Shown one piece after another: positions 10,079 to 19,709 of a DNA stretch of 49,286 nt (position 1 is its first letter; the number at the start of each line of letters is the position of its first letter). A model generated the notes under the pieces. The model made no database searches, was not told where the DNA came from, and saw only the letters and a program-made list of their open reading frames with translations. The position numbers were made by a program, and so were the translations under genes. The DNA is from Arcobacter sp. (GTDB taxonomy: Bacteria; Campylobacterota; Campylobacteria; Campylobacterales; Arcobacteraceae): the NCBI GenBank assembly GCA_015663165.1, contig DQSS01000354.1, positions 1 to 49,286 on the forward strand, written 5' to 3'.

Positions 10079-11872
10079 ATGGCAAAAAAATTTATTGATA
10101 TAATGGATACAACTTTCAGAGACGGATTCCAATCTGTTTTTGGTGGTAGAGTTCTAATGAATGACTTCTTTCCAGCTGTAGAAGCTGCAAAGAACGCAGG
10201 AATAACACACTTTGAATTTGGTGGTGGAGCTAGATTCCAGTCACTTTATTTCTATTTACAAGAAGATGCATTTGCAATGATGGATAAATTTAGATCTATT
10301 GTTGGTCCTGATGCTAACTTACAAACTCTTTCAAGAGGTATAAATACTGTAATGTTAGACACAGGTTCAAGAGAGTTAGTTGATCTACATGCAAAAATGT
10401 TTGCAAAGCATGGTACAACAACTATTAGAAACTTTGATGCTCTTAACGATGTTAGAAACTTAGAGTATTCAGCACAATGTATCAGAAACCATGGTTTAAA
10501 ACATGAAGCAGTTGTAACTATGATGGATTTACCACCAGGTTGTGAAGGTGCACATGATGTAGCATTTTATGAGAAGACTTTAAGAGGAATATTAGATTCT
10601 GGTTTACCATATGATTCTATTTGTTTTAAAGATGCAAGTGGAACTGCAAATCCTCATAAGATTCATGAAACAATTAAAATGGCAAGAAAGTTATTAGGTG
10701 ATGATACTCATATTAGACTTCATACACATGAAACTGCTGGTGTTAGTGTAGCTGCATATTTAGCTGCACTTGATGCAGGTGCAGACGGTATTGATTTAGC
10801 TGCTAGTCCTGTAAGTGGTGGAACATCTCAACCAGATATTCTTACACTTTTACACGCTACTAAAGGTATGAACTATGACCTTGGTGGATTAGAAGTATCT
10901 AAAATATTAACTTATGAAGAAACTTTAAAAGATTGTTTAAGTGACTATATGATGCCACCTGAAGCAACACAAGTTTCTGCACTTATTCCATTCTCTCCTA
11001 TGCCAGGTGGAGCTTTAACAGCAAACACTCAAATGATGAGAGATGATAATACTTTAGATAAATTCCCTGAAGTTATTAAAGCTATGCAAGAAGTTGTAGA
11101 AAAAGGTGGTTTCGGAACTTCTGTTACTCCTGTATCTCAATTTTATTGGCAACAAGCATACGCAAATGTTATGTTTGGACCTTGGAAGCAAATTGCTCCA
11201 GGTTATGGAAAAATGGTTCTTGGATACTTTGGTACTACACCAACAACTCCAAACCAAGAGATTATAGATTTAGCTTCTAAAAAGTTAAAACTAGAGCCAA
11301 CTAATGAAAATCCTTTAGATATCGCAGATAAAGATCCAAGAAAATCTTTAGCAGCATGGAAAGAAAGATTAGAAATAGAAGGTTTAGCGACAAGTGATGA
11401 AAATATATTTATCGCAGCAGCTTGTGAAGAAAAAGGTATTGCATTCTTAAAAGGTGATTCACCTTTAAGTATTAGAAAAATTAGTGAAGAAGAAACTGAA
11501 GAAAAAGGAAACAATGAAATGGCAGATGGTAATTATACAGTAGTAGTAGATGGTAAGAAATTTAGTGTTCAAGTAGCTCAAGGTGATGTTGAAATTCAAG
11601 TTGCTCCAAGTGCAACTCCTGCAGCTGTAGCTCCAGTTGCATCTCCTGCCACATCTGGAGGAACTGAAGTTGGTGCTAGTGTAAATGGTAGTGTATGGAA
11701 AATGTTAGTACATGTTGGCGATAAAGTTGAAAAAGGTCAAGTAGTATCAATACTTGAAGCTATGAAAATGGAAATTGATATTGAAGCACCATGTGCTGGA
11801 ACAGTTAGTGCAGTACCTGCAAAACCAAATGATGCCGTTGAAGAGGGTCAAACTTTAGTCGTAATTAGCTAA
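10079..11872 (+). CDS. oadA: Oxaloacetate decarboxylase alpha subunit / biotin-containing carboxyltransferase
   Basis: Carboxyltransferase 'DTTFRDGFQS', 'HTHETAGVSVAAYLAALDAGADGIDLA', C-terminal biotinyl motif 'EAMKMEID'. Confidence 0.93.
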   Translation: MAKKFIDIMDTTFRDGFQSVFGGRVLMNDFFPAVEAAKNAGITHFEFGGGARFQSLYFYLQEDAFAMMDKFRSIVGPDANLQTLSRGINTVMLDTGSRELVDLHAKMFAKHGTTTIRNFDALNDVRNLEYSAQCIRNHGLKHEAVVTMMDLPPGCEGAHDVAFYEKTLRGILDSGLPYDSICFKDASGTANPHKIHETIKMARKLLGDDTHIRLHTHETAGVSVAAYLAALDAGADGIDLAASPVSGGTSQPDILTLLHATKGMNYDLGGLEVSKILTYEETLKDCLSDYMMPPEATQVSALIPFSPMPGGALTANTQMMRDDNTLDKFPEVIKAMQEVVEKGGFGTSVTPVSQFYWQQAYANVMFGPWKQIAPGYGKMVLGYFGTTPTTPNQEIIDLASKKLKLEPTNENPLDIADKDPRKSLAAWKERLEIEGLATSDENIFIAAACEEKGIAFLKGDSPLSIRKISEEETEEKGNNEMADGNYTVVVDGKKFSVQVAQGDVEIQVAPSATPAAVAPVASPATSGGTEVGASVNGSVWKMLVHVGDKVEKGQVVSILEAMKMEIDIEAPCAGTVSAVPAKPNDAVEEGQTLVVIS

Positions 11873-11896
11873 ATATAAAATATTTTGGAGAAATCA

Positions 11897-13219
11897 ATGA
11901 ACAAAAAAATAATTATATCTTTATTAATTATGTTTTTTAGTGCTTTTGCATTTAATTTAAATGCGTCTGCTGTGCAAGCAACAGAAGCACAAACTGAAAA
12001 AAAAGAGTACGAATCTAAGACATTGAGTGAACTTATTGATTCATTCTATGCAACTACTGGTATTAACGCTATTGTTAATCCAAGTGATGACGTAATGACA
12101 TCTGAACCAAATGCAAAAGATATCAGACATATGACAACTTTTGAACAAACTTGGGGAAGAATCATAATGTTTATACTTGTTGGTATATTGTTTTACTTAG
12201 CAATTGCTAAAAACTTTGAACCATTATTATTGTTACCTATTGCTTTTGGTGGTTTATTAGCCAATATTCCTTTAGCAAATATGGGTGGAGAGCATGGTAT
12301 GCTTGGTATTATTTATAATATGGGTATAGCCAACGAATTCTTCCCACTTCTGATATTTATGGGTGTTGGAGCTATGACTGACTTTACACCTTTACTTGCA
12401 AACCCTAAAACAGCTCTCCTTGGTGGAGCTGCACAATTTGGAATCTTTGGTTCTTTAGTTGGTGCGGTTGCTATTGGATTTAGTTTACAAGATGCAAGTG
12501 CTATATCTATCATTGGTGGGGCTGATGGTCCTACATCAATCTTTATTGCAAATAGACTAGCTCCTGAGATGCTTGGTGCTATTGCTGTTGCTGCTTATTC
12601 TTATATGGCTTTGGTTCCTGTAATTCAACCTCCAATTATGAAGGCACTTACAACTGAAGCTGAGAGAAGAATCAGAATGCCTAAACTTAGAAAAGTTCAT
12701 AAATTAGAAAAATTATTTTTACCAATTCTTATTTTAATGATGGCTATTTTAGTTTTACCTGAGTCTACTCCACTTATTGGTGCTTTTGCATTTGGTAACT
12801 TCTTACAACAATCTGGTGTTGTTGATAGACTTACTGATACTATGCAAAATTCACTTATCAATGTTGTAACTATATTCTTGGGTCTAGGAGTTGGTTCTAA
12901 ACTAGCTGCTGATAAATTCCTTGTATTAGATACAATGGGAATCATGGTAATTGGTCTTCTTGCATTCTCAGCTGGTACAGCTGCTGGTGTTATTATGGCT
13001 AAAATTATGAATAAACTTAGTCCTGCTGATCAGCAAATCAATCCACTAATTGGAGCTGCAGGAGTTTCTGCAGTTCCTATGAGTGCTAGAGTTGTTAGTA
13101 AAGTAGGTCAAGAATATGATAAATCAAATATATTATTAATGCATGCAATGGGTCCAAATGTTGCGGGTGTTATTGGTTCAGCTGTTGCAGCTGGTGTATT
13201 GTTATCAATATTTAAATAG
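11897..13219 (+). CDS. oadB: Sodium ion-translocating decarboxylase subunit beta
   Basis: Polytopic protein with '[12 protein letters not shown]', '[14 protein letters not shown]', '[15 protein letters not shown]'. ATG at 11897 after GGAG; the ORF track's 11885 is an upstream TTG. Confidence 0.93.
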   Translation: MNKKIIISLLIMFFSAFAFNLNASAVQATEAQTEKKEYESKTLSELIDSFYATTGINAIVNPSDDVMTSEPNAKDIRHMTTFEQTWGRIIMFILVGILFYLAIAKNFEPLLLLPIAFGGLLANIPLANMGGEHGMLGIIYNMGIANEFFPLLIFMGVGAMTDFTPLLANPKTALLGGAAQFGIFGSLVGAVAIGFSLQDASAISIIGGADGPTSIFIANRLAPEMLGAIAVAAYSYMALVPVIQPPIMKALTTEAERRIRMPKLRKVHKLEKLFLPILILMMAILVLPESTPLIGAFAFGNFLQQSGVVDRLTDTMQNSLINVVTIFLGLGVGSKLAADKFLVLDTMGIMVIGLLAFSAGTAAGVIMAKIMNKLSPADQQINPLIGAAGVSAVPMSARVVSKVGQEYDKSNILLMHAMGPNVAGVIGSAVAAGVLLSIFK

Positions 13220-13240
13220 AAAATTTAGGAAGAAAAAATT

Positions 13241-14818
13241 ATGTCTGATATTAAAAACTCACTTGGTTTAGAAAATGTAGGAGAGGTTTATTTAAACCTT
13301 GACGTTGATACTTTAATAGATCACGCTGTAGAAAATGAAGGAGCTAAAATAAGCTCTGCTGGTGCTTTGATGATTGATACTGGTATATTTACTGGGAGAA
13401 GCCCAAAAGATAAGTATTTTGTAAATGCTGATCCTTCAAATAAATACATCGCTTGGGGTGATGTAAATGCAAAAATTGATGCTGATACTTATAAGTCATT
13501 ACTTTTAAATTCAAAAAAGCAATTAGACGGTAAAGATTTATATGTAACTGATGTATATTGTGGTTCAAGTATAAACAGTAGAAAATCTGTAAGATTTATT
13601 ACTGAAATTGCATGGCAAGCACATTTTATTAAAAATATGTTTATTGTTCCACCTGATTCTGATTTAGAAAACTTTACACCTGATTTTACAGTTTACAATT
13701 CTTGTAAAACTACAAATAAAGATTGGAAAGCTCAAGGTTTACATTCTGAAGTTTATGTTGCATTTGATGTAGAAGCAAACGAATGTGTTATTGGTGGTAC
13801 TTGGTACGCTGGTGAGATGAAAAAAGGTATTTTCTCTATGATGAATTACTGGCTTCCTTTAGATGGGAAGATGGCAATGCATTGTTCTGCAAATGTTGGA
13901 GCGTCTGGAGATACTGCACTTTTCTTTGGACTATCTGGTACAGGAAAAACTACACTTTCAACTGACCCAAAAAGAGCTCTTATAGGTGATGACGAACATG
14001 GTTGGGATGATGATGGAGTATTTAACTTTGAAGGTGGTTGTTACGCAAAAGTAATCAATCTTGATGCTTCAAGTGAACCTGAAATATTTGCAGCTATTAA
14101 AAAAGGTGCTATTTTAGAAAATGTAGTTTCAGATGATGAAGGCAATGTTGATTATAATGATGGTTCTAAAACAGAAAATACAAGAGTTTCTTATCCAATA
14201 GACCATATTGAAAATATTCAAGAAGGTAGTATTGCTGGACATCCAACAAATATTATTTTCTTAAGTGCTGATGCATTTGGTGTATTACCTCCTGTAGCAA
14301 AACTTACAAATGAACAAGCTATGTATTACTTTTTAAGTGGTTATACTGCTAAAGTTGCGGGAACTGAAAGAGGAGTAAAAGAACCTACTGCTACTTTCTC
14401 TGCATGTTTTGGTGAGGCATTCTTACCTTTACATCCAACAGACTATGCAAAACTTCTTGGTGAAAAAATCAATAAGCACAATGTAAATGTTTACCTTGTA
14501 AATACAGGTTGGACTGGTGGTGCTTATGGAACTGGTACAAGAATGAGTATTAAAAATACAAGAGCTTGTATAAATGGTATCTTAGATGGTAACATCAACG
14601 ATAGTCAATTTGAAACATTAGATACATTTAACCTAGCTATTCCTAAAACTTTAGCTGGTGTTGATACTGAAGTTTTAAATCCTAAAAATACTTGGCAAGA
14701 TAAAAAAGCTTATGAAGAAGCTTCTGATAAACTTGCTGCTATGTATGTAGAAAACTTTAAAAAATACTTAACAGAGGACAGTGACTTTGATTTTACAGCT
14801 GCTGGACCACAAATTTAA
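13241..14818 (+). CDS. pckA: Phosphoenolpyruvate carboxykinase (ATP)
   Basis: '[10 protein letters not shown]', '[16 protein letters not shown]', '[24 protein letters not shown]'. Confidence 0.96.
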   Translation: MSDIKNSLGLENVGEVYLNLDVDTLIDHAVENEGAKISSAGALMIDTGIFTGRSPKDKYFVNADPSNKYIAWGDVNAKIDADTYKSLLLNSKKQLDGKDLYVTDVYCGSSINSRKSVRFITEIAWQAHFIKNMFIVPPDSDLENFTPDFTVYNSCKTTNKDWKAQGLHSEVYVAFDVEANECVIGGTWYAGEMKKGIFSMMNYWLPLDGKMAMHCSANVGASGDTALFFGLSGTGKTTLSTDPKRALIGDDEHGWDDDGVFNFEGGCYAKVINLDASSEPEIFAAIKKGAILENVVSDDEGNVDYNDGSKTENTRVSYPIDHIENIQEGSIAGHPTNIIFLSADAFGVLPPVAKLTNEQAMYYFLSGYTAKVAGTERGVKEPTATFSACFGEAFLPLHPTDYAKLLGEKINKHNVNVYLVNTGWTGGAYGTGTRMSIKNTRACINGILDGNINDSQFETLDTFNLAIPKTLAGVDTEVLNPKNTWQDKKAYEEASDKLAAMYVENFKKYLTEDSDFDFTAAGPQI

Positions 14819-14838
14819 GTACAATTAGTAAATAATTT

Positions 14839-14876
14839 AAAAAGGTAATAGAATTATTTCTATTACCTTTTTTTAT
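14839..14876 (+). terminator. Intrinsic terminator after pckA
   Basis: aaaaggtaatagaa-tta-tttctattaccttttttt stem-loop with T tract. Confidence 0.85.
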
Positions 14877-14908
14877 TTTATAACTAAACAAACCATTTAG
14901 GAAATACA

Positions 14909-15403
14909 ATGAAAATAATAGACTTTATAGATGAAGTTAAATTTAACTGTTCAGAAATAGCATATCTAAGTACATATCATATTTTAAACAAAATATACGA
15001 TGATGTTGAAACACAAGAAGAAAATAAAGAAATACTTTTAGATATTTTAGAAAATTATTCTTTAGTATTACAATATCTAAACGACTATGCAGGACCAATA
15101 TATAGAAGACACAATTCATCTACAAAAAAAATATATGACGAGCTTTCTTCTTACTTTGGTTTTGATACAGATAACAAATATACATTTGAACATATTGTAA
15201 AAAAGCTAAAAACTCAAACTCCAAGTTTAATTATGAGTTTAGAAGATGATGAGATAAAACTACAAACAATAGAAAACTTTGAGGAAAAATTAGAAGTTCT
15301 TACTTCATCAAAATATTATACTCAAAATAAAAATGATTTAGAAGAAAAGATAAATAAACTACAAAAAAATATATCGCTAGTAAGAAGAGCATCAAATTTT
15401 TAA
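14909..15403 (+). CDS. Hypothetical protein (164 aa)
   Basis: ORF with AGGAAAT-type RBS. Helical, no recognised family. Confidence 0.75.
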   Translation: MKIIDFIDEVKFNCSEIAYLSTYHILNKIYDDVETQEENKEILLDILENYSLVLQYLNDYAGPIYRRHNSSTKKIYDELSSYFGFDTDNKYTFEHIVKKLKTQTPSLIMSLEDDEIKLQTIENFEEKLEVLTSSKYYTQNKNDLEEKINKLQKNISLVRRASNF

Positions 15404-15797
15404 ATTTGCTTTTCTTTTTTTGATACTTATCTTTTTTACTTCATGTATAAAAGATGATTATATTACACAAACTTACGATAAAGACTTAGTAAAAGAACAA
15501 TTTACCTGTCTAAAACTACATTTAAGCCCCTATTCTTCTAAAACTATTAATACAGCTAAGTCATTGTATACTTTCAACGATAATTGCCAAAATACACTAG
15601 AGATTAAATATAAATCAAAAATTGCTTGTAATAGTAAACACAATACAAATAAGCAATTTAATTCATTTATTCAACTTAGTATTTTAAAAGACAATAAACT
15701 TATTTATGTAGTTTATAAAGATTTAAAAGATGATGTAAATATCAATGAAGAGATAAAAAAAGGATACAAAAAATTATGTCAAACGATCAACCTTTAA
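15396..15797 (+). CDS. Probable lipoprotein, likely non-AUG start (ATT at 15396; ORF track starts at TTG 15420)
   Basis: Frame reads (I)FKFAFLFLILIFFTSC: hydrophobic signal peptide with lipobox FTSC. No ATG between the upstream in-frame TAA (15381) and the lipobox. Confidence 0.6.
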   Translation: MFKFAFLFLILIFFTSCIKDDYITQTYDKDLVKEQFTCLKLHLSPYSSKTINTAKSLYTFNDNCQNTLEIKYKSKIACNSKHNTNKQFNSFIQLSILKDNKLIYVVYKDLKDDVNINEEIKKGYKKLCQTINL

Positions 15798-16708
15798 CAT
15801 TTGGTCCTGTAAATTCAAGAAGATTTGGAATAAGTTTAGGAATTGACCTTTCTCCAGATTCTAAGCAATGTAACTTTGACTGCTTATATTGTGAATTAGA
15901 AAAAGCATCAACAGTAACAAAACAAGACCAATCAATAGAAGTATCAAAATACATAAGTGAAGTACAAAATGCACTTATAAAATATCCAGAAACTCAAGTT
16001 ATAACTATAACTGCAAATGGTGAGCCTACTTTATATCCTTATTTGGATGAGTTAGTAGATGAACTAAATAAGATTAAAAAAGATAAAAAGATATTGATAC
16101 TTTCAAATGCATCTTTAATAAACGATGTAAAGATTTCTGCTATCTTACAAAAAATAGATATAGTAAAACTATCTATGGATTGTGCAAGTAAAGAGTGCTT
16201 TAAAAAACTAGATAGAATAGATAAAAACATAAATCATCTTGATATTCTTGATGGTCTTATCAGATTTTCAAAAGACTTTAAAAATGAATTTGTACTTGAA
16301 GTATTATTTGTAGATACAATAAACAACAAAGAAACAGAAATCAATGCAATATATAAACTTCTATGTACATTACATCCATCAAGAGTAGATATAGGCACTA
16401 TAGACAGACCACCAGCATATGATGTAAAGCCTATATCATACAATGAACTACAAAGTATTGCATATACTATGGAAGGACTTAATATATCGATTGCTCATAA
16501 AACAAAAACAAAACTAGATAAGTTTTTAGAAAAAAATGAGCTTTTAAACTTACTAGATAAAAGACCGCAAACAAAAGAAGATATTGAAAACCTTTTAAAT
16601 GATGAGTCAAAAATAATATTTGAAGACTTAGTAAAAAACAACTTTATAACAACAAAAAACCAAGCAGGAGTAATTTTCTATGGAAGAAACAAATCTAAAA
16701 AAGTGTAG
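15776..16708 (+). CDS. Radical SAM protein (COG0731-like)
   Basis: 'NFDCLYCELEKA' CxxxCxxC-type cluster motif, 'TITANGEPTLYPYLDELV'. Confidence 0.88.
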   Translation: MSNDQPLTFGPVNSRRFGISLGIDLSPDSKQCNFDCLYCELEKASTVTKQDQSIEVSKYISEVQNALIKYPETQVITITANGEPTLYPYLDELVDELNKIKKDKKILILSNASLINDVKISAILQKIDIVKLSMDCASKECFKKLDRIDKNINHLDILDGLIRFSKDFKNEFVLEVLFVDTINNKETEINAIYKLLCTLHPSRVDIGTIDRPPAYDVKPISYNELQSIAYTMEGLNISIAHKTKTKLDKFLEKNELLNLLDKRPQTKEDIENLLNDESKIIFEDLVKNNFITTKNQAGVIFYGRNKSKKV

Positions 16709-16850
16709 AAACTGTACGTACGACGTAAAAAAAGGTATCAGAAGATGCCCATATTGTGGAATAGTAAATCCATCTGTAGATATAAAAGATGTATTTCAAA
16801 TGATATTTATAGTTGTATTAGTTATGGGAATATACACATATTTCCAATAA
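16680..16850 (+). CDS. 56-aa zinc-ribbon protein with C-terminal transmembrane helix
   Basis: MEETNLKKCRNCTYDVKKGIRRCPYCGIVNPSVDIKDVFQMIFIVVLVMGIYTYFQ*: CxxC-N13-CxxC zinc ribbon plus TM. Overlaps the radical SAM 3' end; absent from ORF track. Confidence 0.75.
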   Translation: MEETNLKKCRNCTYDVKKGIRRCPYCGIVNPSVDIKDVFQMIFIVVLVMGIYTYFQ

Positions 16851-16953
16851 AACATAATACTAGCTTATAAATATAATAAGCTATTTAATTAAGACTAATT
16901 TTATCCTATTTAAGATACTATACTCTTATAGAATTTAAATAAGGAGTTAATAA

Positions 16954-17313
16954 ATGAATTTATTACCACAAAATGCACAAGAGATTGAAGTAGTTGGAGC
17001 GACTGTTCCCTTTTATAAATATGAAGAAAATGGTGTAACTTTTATACAATTTGATTCAAGTAAAGCAGGTCATCCAGAGCCTATGATAAATGCGATGTCA
17101 GGTTTACAAACTATACAAGGTGATGAAAAACTTATCATGCTAAATAGTAAGCCACCTATGGGTCTTTTTCCTAAGATAGAAAATGAATTTGATTTTGAAC
17201 ATGAAGAGATAAAACCAGGACTTACTAGAGTTGTTTTTTCTAAAAAGGGTCAAAATACAACTGACACTAATTTTAATGATACTACTTGTGGTGGTGGGAG
17301 CTGTAGTAATTAA
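16954..17313 (+). CDS. DUF2249-like protein with C-terminal CGGGSC tail
   Basis: 119 aa; 'EPMINAMSGLQTIQGDEKLIMLNSKPPMGLFPKI' resembles DUF2249; Cys-Gly tail. Confidence 0.65.
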   Translation: MNLLPQNAQEIEVVGATVPFYKYEENGVTFIQFDSSKAGHPEPMINAMSGLQTIQGDEKLIMLNSKPPMGLFPKIENEFDFEHEEIKPGLTRVVFSKKGQNTTDTNFNDTTCGGGSCSN

Positions 17314-17315
17314 AT

Positions 17316-18548
17316 ATGGCTATTTCTCAAGACTTTGCACCACCATTTAAATTAATATCTCCATATTTTATTATTGGGAGTTTATTTTTTGTAATCTCTT
17401 CTATACTATTATTTGGATTTGATATATCTAGTTTAAATACTATGCAACACACAACATTATCTTGGGTACATATCTTTTTACTTGGATTTGTAATGATGGT
17501 TATATTTGGTGCAATGGCACAGTTAGTTCCTGTAGTTTTAGAAGTTGGTCACTTTGCTGTTGAGTTATACTATATAATCTACCCCCTACTTCTAATAGGT
17601 ACTATTCTTATGGGATACGGCTTTTTAAGCTCACCTGCTCTTTTACCTTATGGTGGGATTGTGGTACTTATATCTTTGATGGTATTTGTACTTGAAACAT
17701 TTTTAACTATAAACAAAGTAGAAAAACTAAACCTAGTGATGATGAGTGTACTTCTTGCAAATACATTTTTATTTATGGGTTTAATATTTGGAATACTTAT
17801 GGCTTTAGGATATGCTGGAACTATAGATATTGATATACTTGCTTTACTTAAAGCACATATATATTTAGTGCTTGCTGGATATGTTGGAGTTACTATTATG
17901 GGAATGAGTTTGATACTTCTTCCCATGTTTTGGTTATCTCATAGTTTTTCTTGGAAACCTGTGACATACGCTTTATGGACTATGTCTATTGCAGTTATAC
18001 TTGTGATGCTTTCTTCTATATTTAGTAGCACTATTTTAGAACAAACTGGATATATACTAACTCTGACTACTCTTATTTTGTACTTTTATCAGATATATAC
18101 TATTTATAAGACACGAGTTAGAATGGATAAAGATATATATTTATTTTCACTTATATTTTCTTATTCATCTTTAGTTCTTAGTATAATTTTAGGGCTTGTT
18201 TATTTACTAAGTCCTAGTCAAGCTTTACTTTTAACTATTGGATGGATTCTATTTCTAGGATATATTACATTTATCATAAATGGTCATTTATATAAAATAG
18301 TTCCATTTTTAGTATGGTATGAAAGATTTTCTCCACTTATTGGAAAACAAAAAGTTCCAATGTTAGCAGATATGGTACCTATAAGAAGTGCAAAGTTTCA
18401 GTTTATATTTTCATCTATGGGTGTAGTACTAGGAGCCATTGGTATATTTTTTGCTTCAAATGATATATTTAAAGCTGGTGTTAGTTTTTTAGTTGTAGGT
18501 TCAATCTTTATGCTAAAAGACTTATTGTATATGATAAATTTCAAATAA
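17316..18548 (+). CDS. Polytopic membrane protein, NnrS / heme-copper-oxidase-subunit-I-like
   Basis: About 12 predicted TMs with conserved-looking His: 'TLSWVHIFLLGF', 'KAHIYLVLAGYVGVTIMGMSLILLPMFWLSH', 'INGHLYKIVPFLVWYERFS'. Confidence 0.65.
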   Translation: MAISQDFAPPFKLISPYFIIGSLFFVISSILLFGFDISSLNTMQHTTLSWVHIFLLGFVMMVIFGAMAQLVPVVLEVGHFAVELYYIIYPLLLIGTILMGYGFLSSPALLPYGGIVVLISLMVFVLETFLTINKVEKLNLVMMSVLLANTFLFMGLIFGILMALGYAGTIDIDILALLKAHIYLVLAGYVGVTIMGMSLILLPMFWLSHSFSWKPVTYALWTMSIAVILVMLSSIFSSTILEQTGYILTLTTLILYFYQIYTIYKTRVRMDKDIYLFSLIFSYSSLVLSIILGLVYLLSPSQALLLTIGWILFLGYITFIINGHLYKIVPFLVWYERFSPLIGKQKVPMLADMVPIRSAKFQFIFSSMGVVLGAIGIFFASNDIFKAGVSFLVVGSIFMLKDLLYMINFK

Positions 18549-18566
18549 AAGAAAAAAGGAAATAAA

Positions 18567-18875
18567 ATGGTAAGTAAAGAAGAATTATTCAAAGCAGTAT
18601 CAACTGTAAATGATCCAGAAGTTGGATTCAATCTTGTAGAGATGGGTTTAATATATGATGCGTCATGCGATGAGCAGTTCAATGCAAAAATCACAATGAC
18701 ACTTTCAACAAAAGCATGTCCACTACACCAGATGATAGTTCAATGGGTAGAAGAAGCAGTTTTAAGAGAATGTGAAAGCATACAAAATGTTGAAGTAGAA
18801 GTTGTATGGGAACCTGTATGGAATATCACAATGGCAACTGAAGAAGTTATGAATAAACTAAGTGGAAATGCTTAA
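18567..18875 (+). CDS. DUF59 / PaaD-like metal-sulfur cluster biosynthesis protein
   Basis: 'VNDPEVGFNLVEMGLIYD', 'STKACPLHQMIVQWVEEAV', 'VWEPVWNITMATEE'. Confidence 0.88.
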   Translation: MVSKEELFKAVSTVNDPEVGFNLVEMGLIYDASCDEQFNAKITMTLSTKACPLHQMIVQWVEEAVLRECESIQNVEVEVVWEPVWNITMATEEVMNKLSGNA

Positions 18876-18878
18876 AAA

Positions 18879-19085
18879 GTGAAAATTATATATGGTACTT
18901 TGATATTTTTCTTTTATTTTATCAAGTACCCTACTGTGATATTTTTACCAATAGCATACTTGTATTTGGACTATCCAAATAATTATCCTATGGATATACT
19001 TGCTTTTATATCTGCACTATTAATTATAAAAGATTGGTTTTTCCCACATGAAAAGCCAGAAAACTGCCAAGGTGTTAAAAAATAA
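18879..19085 (+). CDS. Small membrane protein (68 aa), GTG start
   Basis: Follows the DUF59 gene by 3 nt; hydrophobic. Confidence 0.6.
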   Translation: MKIIYGTLIFFFYFIKYPTVIFLPIAYLYLDYPNNYPMDILAFISALLIIKDWFFPHEKPENCQGVKK

Positions 19086-19697
19086 TCACTCAAATATAAA
19101 AGGTAATATAGATACTATTAACAATATAGCCATAGTTCTGTTAAATATTTTTATTACTTTTTCATCTTTTAAAAACTTTTTTAAAACTACCCCACCAAGT
19201 GTCCAAGAGTTAGTTGAAACTATACCACTCAACAAATAGATAAATGCTATTATCAGTACTTGTAAAATTGTATTATCGTTTGATGTAACAAATACAGACA
19301 TAGATGTAACAGCCATAATCCAAGCTTTTGGATTTAACCATTGAAAAGCTGCACTTTGAATAAAATTAAATGGTTTAGATTTGTTATTTACATCAATAGC
19401 ACTTGTGTTTGTAGCTATTTTATAAGCCATCCAAATTAAATACAACATACAAACATATTTCAAAACTATAAAAACTACAGGATACAATTCAAAAATAGCC
19501 CCAAGCCCTAATCCAATAAGAACAACCATAAAAGGAAAGCCCAATATAATACCAAGCATATGTGGTAGAGTTCTCTTATACCCAAAAGTAAGTCCTGAAG
19601 TTAGTAACATAATATTATTAGGTCCAGGAGATAGTACTGTTGAAAGGGTAAATGTAGCTATTGAAGCCATCATTGTGATAGTATAAATATTTTCCAT
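19086..19697 (-). CDS. LysE family amino-acid exporter
   Basis: 'TLSTVLSPGPNNIMLLTSGLTFG' LysE/RhtB signature; 203 aa. Confidence 0.9.
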   Translation of the reverse strand: MENIYTITMMASIATFTLSTVLSPGPNNIMLLTSGLTFGYKRTLPHMLGIILGFPFMVVLIGLGLGAIFELYPVVFIVLKYVCMLYLIWMAYKIATNTSAIDVNNKSKPFNFIQSAAFQWLNPKAWIMAVTSMSVFVTSNDNTILQVLIIAFIYLLSGIVSTNSWTLGGVVLKKFLKDEKVIKIFNRTMAILLIVSILPFIFE

Positions 19698-19709
19698 TTT
19701 TATTCCCTT

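Noticed and set aside
11203-11514. Antisense ORFs in oadA/oadB/argF and other strongly coding genes
   Set aside because: Each lies wholly inside a gene with recognised motifs on the other strand and shows typical Ser/Phe/Ile shadow composition.
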